A stretch of DNA of 64,000 bases. Origin: Mesorhizobium sp. B2-4-15. Its GTDB lineage: Bacteria; Pseudomonadota; Alphaproteobacteria; Rhizobiales; Rhizobiaceae. The notes beneath the pieces are model-generated. The model had not been told where the DNA came from, did no database searches, and worked only from the letters and a program-made list of their open reading frames with translations. The stretch covers positions 1-64,000 of the forward strand of contig NZ_VFUZ01000009.1 of assembly GCF_006658505.1 (NCBI RefSeq), given 5' to 3'. The translations under genes were made by a program, and so were the position numbers. Below, one piece after another: positions 23,908 to 32,790 of this stretch (within the stretch, counting starts at the first letter, position 1; each line of letters opens with the position of its first letter).

Positions 23908-25986
23908 ATGGACGGTACGATCGCGGCGAATGAGGCGCGGCAAGAGGCTGACTGGAAGGTCGGCGTCGACATTGGCGGGACATTCATCGATTTCTGCGCG
24001 CTCGAAGTAAACTCCGGACGCCTCGCTTCGCTGAAGGTGCTGACGACGCCGGAGGATCCCGGCGCCGAACTGATGACAGGTCTTGCCCTTCTGGCCGAGC
24101 GCGAAGGCTTTGATCCAGTCCGTATGACGCGCTTCGTGCACGGCACGACCGTCGGTATCAACACGATCATCCAGCGCAAGGGCGCGCCGCTCGCGCTGCT
24201 CACCAATGCCGGCTTCGAGGATGTCATCGAACTGGCTCGGCTTCGCATGCCGGACATGTATTCGCTGTTCTGCTCGCGGCCGGATCCGCTGATCTCGCGC
24301 GACATGGTCTTCGGCATTCCAGCTCGCATGCGCGCCGACGGGAGGGAGTCCAGGGCGCCGGACATGGCGGCGGTGGAAAGCGCGGTCGCTGCGGCGAAAT
24401 TGAACGGTGCGCAAGGGATCATCATCTCCTTCCTTCATGCCTGGCGCAATGCTGCGCAGGAAGCCGCCGTCAAGGCGGTGATCACGCGCCTTGCGCCCGA
24501 CCTGTTCGTCTTCACCTCTGCCGAGGTCTGGCCCGTCATCCGCGAATACGAGCGCAGCTCGACCGCCATTCTCAATGGCTATGTCCATCCGCGCGTCTCG
24601 GGCTATCTGACGGCGCTGGAAGAGCGGCTGAGGAGCCGCGGTGTACCGACGCGCCCGATGCTGACGAAGTCGAACGGCGGGCTGATGAACGCTGCGGAAG
24701 GCAAGCGCGCCTGCGTGAACATGCTTTTGTCGGGGACGGCGTCAGGAGTGATCGGCGCCTCGTGGCTGGCGCGCCAGGCTGGCGAGGACAAGGTTCTTAC
24801 CCTCGACATCGGCGGGACCTCGGCCGACTTCGCCCTCATCATCGGCGGCAAGGCGCAATTCGGCACCGGCGAGTTGATCGGCGAATTCCCGCTCTATATC
24901 CCCTCCGTGTCGGTGAGCTCGATCGGCATCGGCGGCGGCTCGATCGCCGGTGTCGACGCGCAGGGTGTGCTGCGCGTCGGGCCGGAATCGGCTGGATCGA
25001 CACCTGGGCCTGCATGCTATGGCCGGGGCGGCGAGCGGGCGACAGTGACGGACGCCATGGTGGTATGCGGTTGGCTCGGTCACAGCGAGATGGCCTATGG
25101 ACAGCTTCGCATCGATACCCGGCTGGCATATCGCACGGTCGGTGACCTTGCCGCCCGGCTCGGCCGCCCGGTGGAGCAGACGGCCCAGGCGATCCTGGAC
25201 ATCGCCGTGTCGGAAATGTTCGTCGAGGTCGAGAAACTCGCCTCGCGCGCCGGCGTGGACCTGCGCGAATTCACGCTCATGCCCTTCGGCGGCGGCGGCC
25301 CGATGCTCGGCGCCTTCCTTGCCCGCGAACTTGGCATGAAACGCGTCATGGCGCCGCGCCGCCCCGGCGTGGTGTCGGCCCTGGGTGGGCTGGTGGCGGA
25401 TCTGCGCGGAGATTTCATCCGGACCGTCTTCAGCCCGCTGTCGGACGCGTCGCTGCCGGCAATTCGCGAGGCCTTCGACGCGCTTGCGGGTGAGGGCCGT
25501 CATTGGCTCGCAGCGCAGGGGTATAACGCGGCCGCGGAACTCAATCTCTTCTGCGACATGCGCTATGTCGGGCAGAGCTATGAGATCGAAGTGGTCCTTT
25601 CGCCGCAATGGCTGGCGGACGGCGATATGGCCGCCATCGTGCAGGCTTTTCATCTCACCCATCAGCAACTCTACGATTTTCACGATCCGGACGGCGACGT
25701 TGAGCTTGTAAACATCCGGCTATCCGCCATAGGCGCGGGGCCGAAACTTTCCCTCCCGCAAGCCGATGAGGTCGACGCCCCGGCCAATCCGGCACGACGG
25801 CTCGCGGTCTATACGGGACTCGGCGTCGAGACCGTCGACCTTCACGACCGGCAAACCCTCGTGCCTGGCAGCACGTTCCATGGGCCTGCCGTGGTCGTTC
25901 AGGAAGATACAACGTTTGCAATCCCCGCGGGAGCGCAGGCACGGGTCGACCGCCATCTCAACCTTCTGCTCACCTTCCCGGAGTGA
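23908..25986 (+). CDS. hyuA: N-methylhydantoinase / 5-oxoprolinase-type subunit A, 692 aa
   Basis: The N-terminal Hydantoinase/oxoprolinase domain shows KVGVDIGGTFIDFCALE and FVHGTTVGINTIIQRKGAP, and the central ATPase-like part LTLDIGGTSADFALI with SIGIGGGSIAGVDAQG; the C-terminus carries LMPFGGGGPMLGAFLA. Length agrees with the family (about 690). Together with subunit B it should hydrolyse a cyclic imide, hydantoin or 5-oxoproline-like ring in an ATP-dependent way, in the cytoplasm. ATG at 23908 follows AGGAAGGA; an earlier frame overlaps the LysR gene and is rejected. hyuB starts 4 bp after its stop. Confidence 0.92.
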   Translation: MDGTIAANEARQEADWKVGVDIGGTFIDFCALEVNSGRLASLKVLTTPEDPGAELMTGLALLAEREGFDPVRMTRFVHGTTVGINTIIQRKGAPLALLTNAGFEDVIELARLRMPDMYSLFCSRPDPLISRDMVFGIPARMRADGRESRAPDMAAVESAVAAAKLNGAQGIIISFLHAWRNAAQEAAVKAVITRLAPDLFVFTSAEVWPVIREYERSSTAILNGYVHPRVSGYLTALEERLRSRGVPTRPMLTKSNGGLMNAAEGKRACVNMLLSGTASGVIGASWLARQAGEDKVLTLDIGGTSADFALIIGGKAQFGTGELIGEFPLYIPSVSVSSIGIGGGSIAGVDAQGVLRVGPESAGSTPGPACYGRGGERATVTDAMVVCGWLGHSEMAYGQLRIDTRLAYRTVGDLAARLGRPVEQTAQAILDIAVSEMFVEVEKLASRAGVDLREFTLMPFGGGGPMLGAFLARELGMKRVMAPRRPGVVSALGGLVADLRGDFIRTVFSPLSDASLPAIREAFDALAGEGRHWLAAQGYNAAAELNLFCDMRYVGQSYEIEVVLSPQWLADGDMAAIVQAFHLTHQQLYDFHDPDGDVELVNIRLSAIGAGPKLSLPQADEVDAPANPARRLAVYTGLGVETVDLHDRQTLVPGSTFHGPAVVVQEDTTFAIPAGAQARVDRHLNLLLTFPE

Positions 25987-25990
25987 CGCC

Positions 25991-27976
25991 ATGTTTGACC
26001 GCACAAACCTGCAGGTTCTGGCGAACCATGCCCGCGCGGCGGCCGAAAACATGGCCCACACGCTCCACCGCACCGCGCACTCTGCCTTCGTCAAGGAGAC
26101 GCAGGACTTCACGGTGATGCTGATGGACAGCACGGGCGCGACCTTCGCCGTGCCGATGGAACTCGGTGCCACCTGGTATCCGGGGCTTTCGTACCACCGC
26201 GCGATCGCGATGGTCAGCGACTACCGGCCGGGAGATGTTGCCTTCACCAACGATCCCTATTCCGGCCACGTCGCCACGCATGCGCCCGACACGCATCTAT
26301 GGAAGCCGGTCTTCGTCGACGGGGAGATCGTCGCCTGGACCGGCGGACACATCCACAACACCGACATGGGCGGGGCGGTGCCGGCCTCGCTCAGCCGGGC
26401 GCTGACCGAAATCCACCAGGAAGGCATCCGCTTTCCGCCGATGAAGCTGGTGAAGGAGGGCGTCTTCGACGAGACCATCCTGCGCATCATGAGCACCAAT
26501 GTGCGCAAGCCCGACCTCAACATCGGCGACATCAAGGCGCTGGTCGGCGCACTCAACACCGGTGAGCGCAAGATCCAGGCGATGGTGAAGAAGTTCGGCA
26601 GGGCCGGCTTCGTCGAAGGCGTCGCCGCGCTTCTCGACCACGCGGAGGCACAGGCGCGTGACGTGCTCCGCGCCATGCCCGACGGCACATGGGAGTTCGC
26701 CGACTATGCCGACGAGGATTCGGTCGAAGCCAATCCTTGCCGGCTGAAGCTGACGCTGACGATCAGGGGCGACGAGGCGGTGCTCGACTTCACCGGCTCC
26801 GATCCGCAGCTCGGCTCCTCGCTCAACGTGCCCTCGGGCGGCGACCCGCGCCACACCATGCTGCTGGTAGGCGTCTACTATGTGCTCTACACGCTGAACC
26901 CGAAGATCCTGCTCAACGCGGGCCTCACCCGGCCATTTACTTGCATCACGCCCCTGGGTTCGGTGCTCAATCCGGTCCACCCGGCCGCCGTGGGCATGCG
27001 CTCGCTGACCTGCGCCCGGCTACGCTCGGTTATCTTCGGCGCTTTCTCGCAGGCCGTGCCAGAGCGGCTGCCCGCAGCACCGGCCGGCAACAACTGCATC
27101 GTCAACGTCATGACCACGGACGAGCGCACCAGCCGGACCGTCATCGCGGCGGTGAACCCCGTGGTGGGTGGCGGCGGGGCGATGCCGCATCGCGATGGGA
27201 CAAACGGATCGGGCGCGGATGCCGCCTATCTCAGGAACACGCCGATCGAGATCACCGAAACCGAAACCCCGGTCGAATTCGTGAAATACGGGCTCGCCAG
27301 GGACAGCGGTGGTGCGGGCCGCTGGCGCGGCGGGCTGGCGACCGAAATGGCCTTCCGCGTCTTCGCCCCCGACTCCAGGATTACAGCACGCAACCGCGAC
27401 CGCAGCTTCTTCCGTCCCTGGGGCGTGCTGGGCGGCAAGGCGGCCGGCTTGTCGGACATGGTCGTCAATCCCGGGACCGAGCACGAGCGGCGGCTGGGCA
27501 ATATCGACACGGCGGTCCTGCAGCCAGGTGACATGCTCGAGATCCGCTCCGCTGGGGGCGGTGGGCGTGGCGATCCGTATCAGCGCGAGCCGTGGCAGGT
27601 CGCGCGTGACGTGCGGCGCGGCTATGTCTCGGCGGCAGCGGCCGAGCGCGATTACGGCGTCGTCCTGCGCGGCGGCGAGGTCGACGAGCAGGCGACGAGG
27701 CAGCAGCGCGCACGGCACGGGCCCCCTGCCGGCCATTTCCATTTCGGTCCGGAGCGCGACGGCTACGAAGCACAGTGGACGCCGGCCTCCTATGATCGGC
27801 TCCACGCTCTGTTGGATGCCTTGCCGATCCATTGGCGGTTCTTCGCCAAGACAGAAATCTTCCGGCGCATGAAGGGACGCGCCGGGCCGGAGGGCGTTCA
27901 GGCGGCCTTCGATGCGGTCTGCGAACGCTTCCCCGAACTGCCGCATCCTTGCCCGGTGCGAGAGGCCGCGGAATGA
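25991..27976 (+). CDS. hyuB: N-methylhydantoinase / 5-oxoprolinase-type subunit B, 661 aa
   Basis: HydantB family throughout: FDRTNLQVLANHARAAAENM at the start, FAVPMELGATWYPGLS, DVAFTNDPYSGHVATHAPD, GGHIHNTDMGG with conserved His/Asp, VNVMTTDERTSRT, and a glycine-rich end TPIEITETETPVEF then RSAGGGGRGDP. The last 90 residues extend past the core. It pairs with HyuA in an ATP-dependent amidohydrolase. Its stop overlaps the start of the following 2Fe-2S gene by 4 bp (ATGA), so ring opening and the next oxidation are probably coupled. Confidence 0.92.
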   Translation: MFDRTNLQVLANHARAAAENMAHTLHRTAHSAFVKETQDFTVMLMDSTGATFAVPMELGATWYPGLSYHRAIAMVSDYRPGDVAFTNDPYSGHVATHAPDTHLWKPVFVDGEIVAWTGGHIHNTDMGGAVPASLSRALTEIHQEGIRFPPMKLVKEGVFDETILRIMSTNVRKPDLNIGDIKALVGALNTGERKIQAMVKKFGRAGFVEGVAALLDHAEAQARDVLRAMPDGTWEFADYADEDSVEANPCRLKLTLTIRGDEAVLDFTGSDPQLGSSLNVPSGGDPRHTMLLVGVYYVLYTLNPKILLNAGLTRPFTCITPLGSVLNPVHPAAVGMRSLTCARLRSVIFGAFSQAVPERLPAAPAGNNCIVNVMTTDERTSRTVIAAVNPVVGGGGAMPHRDGTNGSGADAAYLRNTPIEITETETPVEFVKYGLARDSGGAGRWRGGLATEMAFRVFAPDSRITARNRDRSFFRPWGVLGGKAAGLSDMVVNPGTEHERRLGNIDTAVLQPGDMLEIRSAGGGGRGDPYQREPWQVARDVRRGYVSAAAAERDYGVVLRGGEVDEQATRQQRARHGPPAGHFHFGPERDGYEAQWTPASYDRLHALLDALPIHWRFFAKTEIFRRMKGRAGPEGVQAAFDAVCERFPELPHPCPVREAAE

Positions 27977-28275
27977 TCACGCCCGGCCGCATCGTCCGGC
28001 TGGCGGAGCGCGACCGGGCAGAGGTGCATTTCCTTCTCGCCGGTGAGATGCGCGGCGCGCTCGCGGGAGACACCGTGCTGACCGCCATGCTGGCATCAGG
28101 ACACGCCTTGCGGAACTCCGAGTTCGGATCGGAGTCGCGCGCCGGTTTTTGCCTGATGGGCGCCTGCCAGGACTGCTGGGTTTGGCAAGAGGAGGGACCG
28201 TGTCTGCGCGCGTGCACAACCCTGATTGCCGAGGGCATGCGGCTGCGCACGACGCCGCCGGAGAACTGGCCGTGA
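27973..28275 (+). CDS. small 2Fe-2S subunit of a flavin dehydrogenase (HcnA-like), 100 aa
   Basis: This 100-residue protein holds the plant-type ferredoxin fold found in HcnA and in the alpha part of sarcosine oxidase: GDTVLTAMLASG, then RAGFCLMGACQDCWV and GPCLRACTTLIAEGM. The cysteines C..GAC..C and the later C fit a 2Fe-2S cluster. It overlaps hyuB by 4 bp before and the large FAD subunit by 4 bp after (GTGA). Family knowledge makes it the electron-transfer subunit of a heteromeric amino-acid, opine or hydroxyproline dehydrogenase. Confidence 0.88.
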   Translation: MITPGRIVRLAERDRAEVHFLLAGEMRGALAGDTVLTAMLASGHALRNSEFGSESRAGFCLMGACQDCWVWQEEGPCLRACTTLIAEGMRLRTTPPENWP

Positions 28276-29639
28276 GCGATCTTGCCTCGCCGCGGATCGT
28301 GATCGTGGGTGCAGGCCCCGCCGGTATAAGGGCTGCGGCGACGCTGGTCGATGCTGGCTTCCATCCGATTGTGATCGACGAGGGGCAGCGCGCGGGCGGA
28401 CAGATCTATCGTCGCCCGCCTGCCGGGTTTACCCGCCCCCCGCAGCAGCTCTACGGGTCGGAGGCGCAGAAGGCGCGCGCGCTACATTCGCTCTTCGACC
28501 AGCTGGCCGCAGAGGGGCGGCTCACCCATTATGCGCGCAGCTCGGTCATTGCCGTGCATGAGGGTCGTCTGCATGTTCTGCGGGAGAGCGGCGTCCAGGT
28601 GATCTTCTATGACCGTCTGATCCTTGCCACTGGCGCATCCGACCGCGTTGCTCCCGTCCCCGGCTGGCAGAGCGCCGGCGTCTACAGCCTCGGCGCGGCG
28701 CAGATCGCGCTGAAGGCACAAGGCGTGGCACTCGGGCGACGGATCGTCCTGACGGGATCCGGGCCTTTACTGACCCTGGTTGGCGCCCAACTCGTCAAGG
28801 CCGGCGCCCATGTGCCGGCGGTGCTCGACACCTCTCCCTGGCGCCAGCAACTACGAGGGCTGTGGGAGCTTGCCGCTCGGCCAGTCGTCGCGTTGCGCGG
28901 CTTGGTTATGCGAGCGCAGCTTGGTGGCCGTTATCATGCGGGCGTGACGCTCGAACGGATCGAGACCGACGGGTCGGGCGTGGCGGCGGTGCGCTGGCGC
29001 GACGCTGGTGGAAGGCAGCGCGCCACATCATGCGACATGGTGGGCATGGGCTGGCATTTGCGGGCCGAGACGCATCTCGCCGACCTGGCAGGATGCGCCT
29101 TCACCTATGACGAACAGTGGCGGCAATGGCTGCCAAAGATCGATCGGATGGGTCGGGCCGGCAATGGGATTTATCTCGCCGGCGATGGGGTCCGTCTCCT
29201 CGGGGCGGACGGCGCGGAGATCGCTGGGTGCCTTGCCGCGGCCGCCTGCCTTGCCGATCTCGGACGTCCGGCGCCTTCCGCCAACGCCGATCTGCACAAG
29301 CTCGCGCGGCTCGAGCGCTTTGCCCGCGGTCTGGCTTGCGCGTTTCCCTGGCCGTCCGAGATGGTGCGGGCACTGCCCGAGGACGCGATCGTCTGCCGCT
29401 GCGAGAATGTGAGCGCGGGCGTCGTGCGCGAGAGCGCGGACGCCGGCGGCGGCGAGGCCAACAGGGTGAAGTCGCTTTCGCGCGTCGGCATGGGGCGCTG
29501 CCAGGGGCGCTACTGCCAACTGGCCGCCGTCGAACTCGTTGCGGCGAAGGCCGGTTGCAAGCCCGACGCCGTCGGCCGGTTTCGCGGGCAGGCGCCTGTC
29601 CGACCAGCGCCGATCGGCGCCTTTCTTCGGGAAAGCTGA
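28272..29639 (+). CDS. FAD/NAD-binding dehydrogenase subunit with BFD-like domain (HcnB/OoxA-like), 455 aa
   Basis: Starts with GTG overlapping the previous stop. The order is RIVIVGAGPAGIRAAATL (FAD), a second dinucleotide motif near ALGRRIVLTGSGPLLTLVG, YLAGDGVRLLGADGAEIAG, and at the end a BFD-like Fe-S domain (VCRCENVSAGVVRE, GMGRCQGRYCQ). This is the large subunit of opine oxidase, HcnB and D-hydroxyproline dehydrogenase complexes. It works with the 2Fe-2S protein before it and with a DAO-type subunit, of which the nearest candidate is the convergent gene at 29,686-31,011. Confidence 0.88.
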   Translation: MSDLASPRIVIVGAGPAGIRAAATLVDAGFHPIVIDEGQRAGGQIYRRPPAGFTRPPQQLYGSEAQKARALHSLFDQLAAEGRLTHYARSSVIAVHEGRLHVLRESGVQVIFYDRLILATGASDRVAPVPGWQSAGVYSLGAAQIALKAQGVALGRRIVLTGSGPLLTLVGAQLVKAGAHVPAVLDTSPWRQQLRGLWELAARPVVALRGLVMRAQLGGRYHAGVTLERIETDGSGVAAVRWRDAGGRQRATSCDMVGMGWHLRAETHLADLAGCAFTYDEQWRQWLPKIDRMGRAGNGIYLAGDGVRLLGADGAEIAGCLAAAACLADLGRPAPSANADLHKLARLERFARGLACAFPWPSEMVRALPEDAIVCRCENVSAGVVRESADAGGGEANRVKSLSRVGMGRCQGRYCQLAAVELVAAKAGCKPDAVGRFRGQAPVRPAPIGAFLRES

Positions 29640-29685
29640 TGTGATTGCTAAAGCCACGGCTATGGGGGCGGGCATGAATCGCCTC

Positions 29686-31011
29686 TCAGAAGTCGGCGAC
29701 CTTGCCCCAGGCCGAAGCGTCGAAGCGGCGCGGATCGTAGGGTGTCGCATCGACGATCGGTTCCGACCCGACCACCAGATCGGCGACGAGGTGTCCAGCG
29801 CCGGGCCCGATGCCGAAGCCATGACCCGAAAATCCGGCAGCCAGGAAGAAACCCGGAAGGGTAGGGATCTCGCCGATGGCGGGCACGCCGTCCGGCGTGC
29901 TGTCGATGTAACCGGCCCAGGCCGCGCTGATCGTCGTCTTGCGCAGCGCCGGCAGCAACTCAAGCGCACGGGCATGGGTCAGGCGGATGGTCGCCTGGTC
30001 CGGGGCCGGATCGAGAATGCGCATGCGCTCCATTGGCGTCGGTTGGTCGAGCCGCCAAAGCTGGAGCGTTTCGTGCCCAGAACGCATACCCTGCAGCCCG
30101 CCGGGCGCGAGGCTGCGCCACCGCCTCAGGAACATCGGCACGAACTGCGACGAAAAGCGCAGTTGCTGCGGCGTGACGTCCACGCGTCCGCGACCGCTTA
30201 TGGCGAGCGTATAGCCGCCGTTGCCGCGACGTGTAACCGAGATCCGTGCCGTGTGCAGCGCATCCGGAAGGCCCTCCGCGCCTGGCGACACGGACAGGAT
30301 GGAGGAGCGAACCGAGGCCTGCGGGAAGCGGAAGCCAAACTGATGGCAAAAGGAGGAGGCCCAGGCGCCGCCAGCCAGGACCGCCACCTTGGTGCGGATC
30401 GTCCCGTTTTCGGTGACCACGGCGCTCAGGCGTCCGCCCTCGGTCTCGATGCCGCGTGCGGCGCAATTCTGGTGCACTGTGCTTCCGAGCTTCAGGATGG
30501 CACGAGCGACCGCGGGCGCGGCTTGCGACGGATCGGCGGTGCCGTCGGTTGGCGAGAAGACGCCGCCCTTCCACGTCAGGCCCGTGGCGCCGCCCCGCTC
30601 GCTGGCCTGGGCGCCGTCGAGCATGTGCGTCGTGACGCCAGCCGTTCTGGCAAAGTCGCGCCAGCGCGCCCACCCGGCCAGTTCCGCCTCGTCATTGCTG
30701 AGGTAGAGCAGGCCGTAGCGGCGAAAGCCGGTGTCTTCCCCGGTCTTCGCCGCAAAACGCTCCCACAGATCGAGGCTTCGTGTCGCCATCGGCAGTTCGC
30801 GGGCGTCGCGGTTCTGCTGGCGGCACCATCCCCAGTTCCGGGAGGACTGCTCGGCGCCGATGCGTCCTTTTTCGACGAGCGCAACCTTCATGCCGCGCTC
30901 CGCCAGGTAATAGGCCGTGAAGACGCCGACGACGCCGCCGCCGATTATAACCGCGTCCGCGGCTTGCGGCAGTTCGCCGGATGTCTCGATTTGCTGCAGC
31001 GGCGCGCGCAT
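29686..31011 (-). CDS. DAO-family FAD dehydrogenase (HcnC/OoxB-like), 441 aa
   Basis: FAD motif ADAVIIGGGVVGVFTAYYLA, the RSSRNWG-like SSRNWGWCRQQNRD segment that places the covalent or close flavin contact, and the C-terminal GFFLAAGFSGHGFGIGPGAG. It is of the size of the catalytic subunit of HcnABC- or opine-oxidase-type enzymes. It is convergent with the other two subunits (46 bp between stops) and not in their transcript, which is unusual for such a complex; it may instead be an independent oxidase. It is divergent from the Lrp-type gene at 31,236, which probably controls it. Confidence 0.85.
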   Translation of the reverse strand: MRAPLQQIETSGELPQAADAVIIGGGVVGVFTAYYLAERGMKVALVEKGRIGAEQSSRNWGWCRQQNRDARELPMATRSLDLWERFAAKTGEDTGFRRYGLLYLSNDEAELAGWARWRDFARTAGVTTHMLDGAQASERGGATGLTWKGGVFSPTDGTADPSQAAPAVARAILKLGSTVHQNCAARGIETEGGRLSAVVTENGTIRTKVAVLAGGAWASSFCHQFGFRFPQASVRSSILSVSPGAEGLPDALHTARISVTRRGNGGYTLAISGRGRVDVTPQQLRFSSQFVPMFLRRWRSLAPGGLQGMRSGHETLQLWRLDQPTPMERMRILDPAPDQATIRLTHARALELLPALRKTTISAAWAGYIDSTPDGVPAIGEIPTLPGFFLAAGFSGHGFGIGPGAGHLVADLVVGSEPIVDATPYDPRRFDASAWGKVADF

Positions 31012-31235
31012 GATCCTCTCTCATTTGACGTTTCAATCTATCGCGTTGCGCAGGCAGCCGCTGCTGCAGTTGAAGGCGAAGCAGAATTTTATTCCGACGA
31101 CCCCGTGGAAATCGGAAGTCCCTGCGTTTCAAAGCAGTGTTCGTTCGGATGGACAGGCAGACGGGCTGTGGTAGTGTCGATGGTTATTGGCACGGCAGCA
31201 TTTTGTGCTGTGGCTTGCGTTGTTCGGAGACGGCC

Positions 31236-31712
31236 ATGAAACTGGATCGGATCGACATCAAGATTCTGCACGAACTGCAGAAGAACGGCCGCGTCACCAA
31301 TGTGGAACTGGCCGAGCTGGTCCATTTGTCGCCGAGCCCATGCCTGATGCGGGTCAAGAAACTCCAGTCGGAGGGCTATATCGAAGGCTATTCCGCGCAG
31401 ATCAATATCGGCAAGCTCGGCCAGATGCTGACCGTGTTCACTGAGATCACCTTGAGGAACCATCGCCAGGTGGACTTCGCCCGCTTTCTCGCCGTGGTGG
31501 AGAAGATCGACCAGGTCATCGAATGCCATCTCGTCTCGGGCGGCTACGATTACCTGATTAAGTTCGTCACCGCCGGCATTGGCGAGTACCAGACGATCAT
31601 GGAGCGGCTGACCGATATGGATATCGGCATCGACAAATATTTCAGCTTCGTGGTGCTGAAGTCTCCCATCGTCAAGGCGCACATGCCGCTGCCCAGCCTG
31701 TTTCCGATGTAG
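31236..31712 (+). CDS. Lrp/AsnC-family regulator, 158 aa
   Basis: Typical Lrp size. The helix-turn-helix is residues 4-50 (LDRIDIKILHELQKNGRVTN, LAELVHLSPSPCLMRVKKL), and the RAM/AsnC ligand domain follows (VIECHLVSGGYDYLIKFVTA). ATG at 31236 follows GGAGA. Upstream in-frame extension has no start signal. It is divergent from the DAO gene, the usual layout for amino-acid-responsive control (as for putA and D-amino-acid dehydrogenases). A broken relative lies at 34,924-35,065. Confidence 0.9.
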   Translation: MKLDRIDIKILHELQKNGRVTNVELAELVHLSPSPCLMRVKKLQSEGYIEGYSAQINIGKLGQMLTVFTEITLRNHRQVDFARFLAVVEKIDQVIECHLVSGGYDYLIKFVTAGIGEYQTIMERLTDMDIGIDKYFSFVVLKSPIVKAHMPLPSLFPM

Positions 31713-31755
31713 TCGGCGCTGGCCGAGCCGTGCTGCATTTGTGGCCTGCCGTCCG

Positions 31756-32697
31756 CTACAAGATGTCCGGCCGCAAGATCGGGTGCAGTGCCTTCAATTC
31801 GGCTTGCATCTCGGCGACCATCCAGGCGCGGATGTCAGAAACGATCGGCCGTAGCGGCCGTGAGCGCGGTGCAATAAGCTGATGGATCCGGCCCGTATTG
31901 ATCTGCCGGTCCGAAGCTGGGACAAGGGTTCCCTGAAGCAACGCTCTTGAGACGTTGCTGAGCCAGCCGAGCGCCACGCCTTCCCCGTTCATCGCGGCCT
32001 GAAGCACGACCGCGTAGTCGGAAAATTCGAGCCACTTTGCCCTGCTGGTCCTGCGGTTGGCCACGTTGCCCCAAGCGTCCAGCCACTGCTCCTTGGCGTC
32101 CGTCAGATGCAGCAGGGCATGACCCTCCCCAGTCCCGGCATGCATCAACCGACCGTGGGCTGACAAATAGGATGGGCTGCATACCGGAACAATGATTTCC
32201 GGCGAGAACGCCCAGCGGTGATAGTGGGTGTCGTCGTCCGACAGGATCCTCGTGGCAAGGTCGACATTCTCGGCCGGCCCTCTCAGAACGCCCGCGATCA
32301 GTTCGAACCTCAGGTCCACATCCGGAAACCTCGTGTTGAAAGCTCCTAACCTGGGAACGAACCAATATGTTGCCAGAGAACTCGATAGAGAGAGGGTGAC
32401 CATCGGCTTTGCAGCACCGCTCTGCTTGATTCTCCGGATCACCTCCTCGATGCCGTCAAACCCCTCCCGCACGGCCGAATAGAGGGCACGCCCTTCTGCG
32501 GTCGGGGCCAATCCCGCTGGACTGCGCGTGAAAAGCGCGACCCCAAAATCGGCCTCGAGCTGGGCGATGCTGCGGCTGACCGACGGTTGCGTGACGTTGA
32601 ATTCGCGCGCTGCGGCGGTGAAACTGCCAGAGCGGACAGCAGCTTCGAAAACAAGCAGTCCGCGCGCGGAAGGGATGAGTTTTGCGAAACTGGCCAT
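31756..32697 (-). CDS. LysR-family regulator (GcvA-like), 313 aa
   Basis: Begins MASFAKLIPSARGLLVFEAA with the helix-turn-helix FTAAAREFNVTQPSVSRSIA and the wing GVALFTRSPAGLAPTAEG; the effector domain follows with RLGAFNTRFPDVDLRFE. The GcvA-like subgroup carries the DWG-like NVDLATRIL and LHLTDAKEQWLDAWG. Start at 32697 was preferred to a TTG-type extension. Its start codon overlaps a perfect LysR-type dyad (32,696-32,710), suggesting autorepression. It is divergent from the flavoenzyme at 32,791, its likely target. Confidence 0.88.
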   Translation of the reverse strand: MASFAKLIPSARGLLVFEAAVRSGSFTAAAREFNVTQPSVSRSIAQLEADFGVALFTRSPAGLAPTAEGRALYSAVREGFDGIEEVIRRIKQSGAAKPMVTLSLSSSLATYWFVPRLGAFNTRFPDVDLRFELIAGVLRGPAENVDLATRILSDDDTHYHRWAFSPEIIVPVCSPSYLSAHGRLMHAGTGEGHALLHLTDAKEQWLDAWGNVANRRTSRAKWLEFSDYAVVLQAAMNGEGVALGWLSNVSRALLQGTLVPASDRQINTGRIHQLIAPRSRPLRPIVSDIRAWMVAEMQAELKALHPILRPDIL

Positions 32698-32710
32698 ACG
32701 CTCAGCGTAT
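32696..32710. promoter_or_regulatory. LysR-type operator dyad overlapping the regulator's start
   Basis: ATACGCT-C-AGCGTAT is a perfect 15-base dyad and contains T-N11-A (T at 32697, A at 32709), the LysR recognition form. It covers the start codon of the LysR gene and lies 81 bp before the GTG of the divergent flavoenzyme. Confidence 0.6.
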
Positions 32711-32790
32711 AGCCACCGTAACAATTTTCAAGCTTTCTCCAGCCTCACAAATGACGGACTATAACCTTCATGAATGGGAGGGGGCACGAC

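Noticed and set aside
29539..31239. A 566-residue plus-strand open frame
   Set aside because: Antisense to the DAO-type gene, no family likeness, composition typical of a high-GC shadow.
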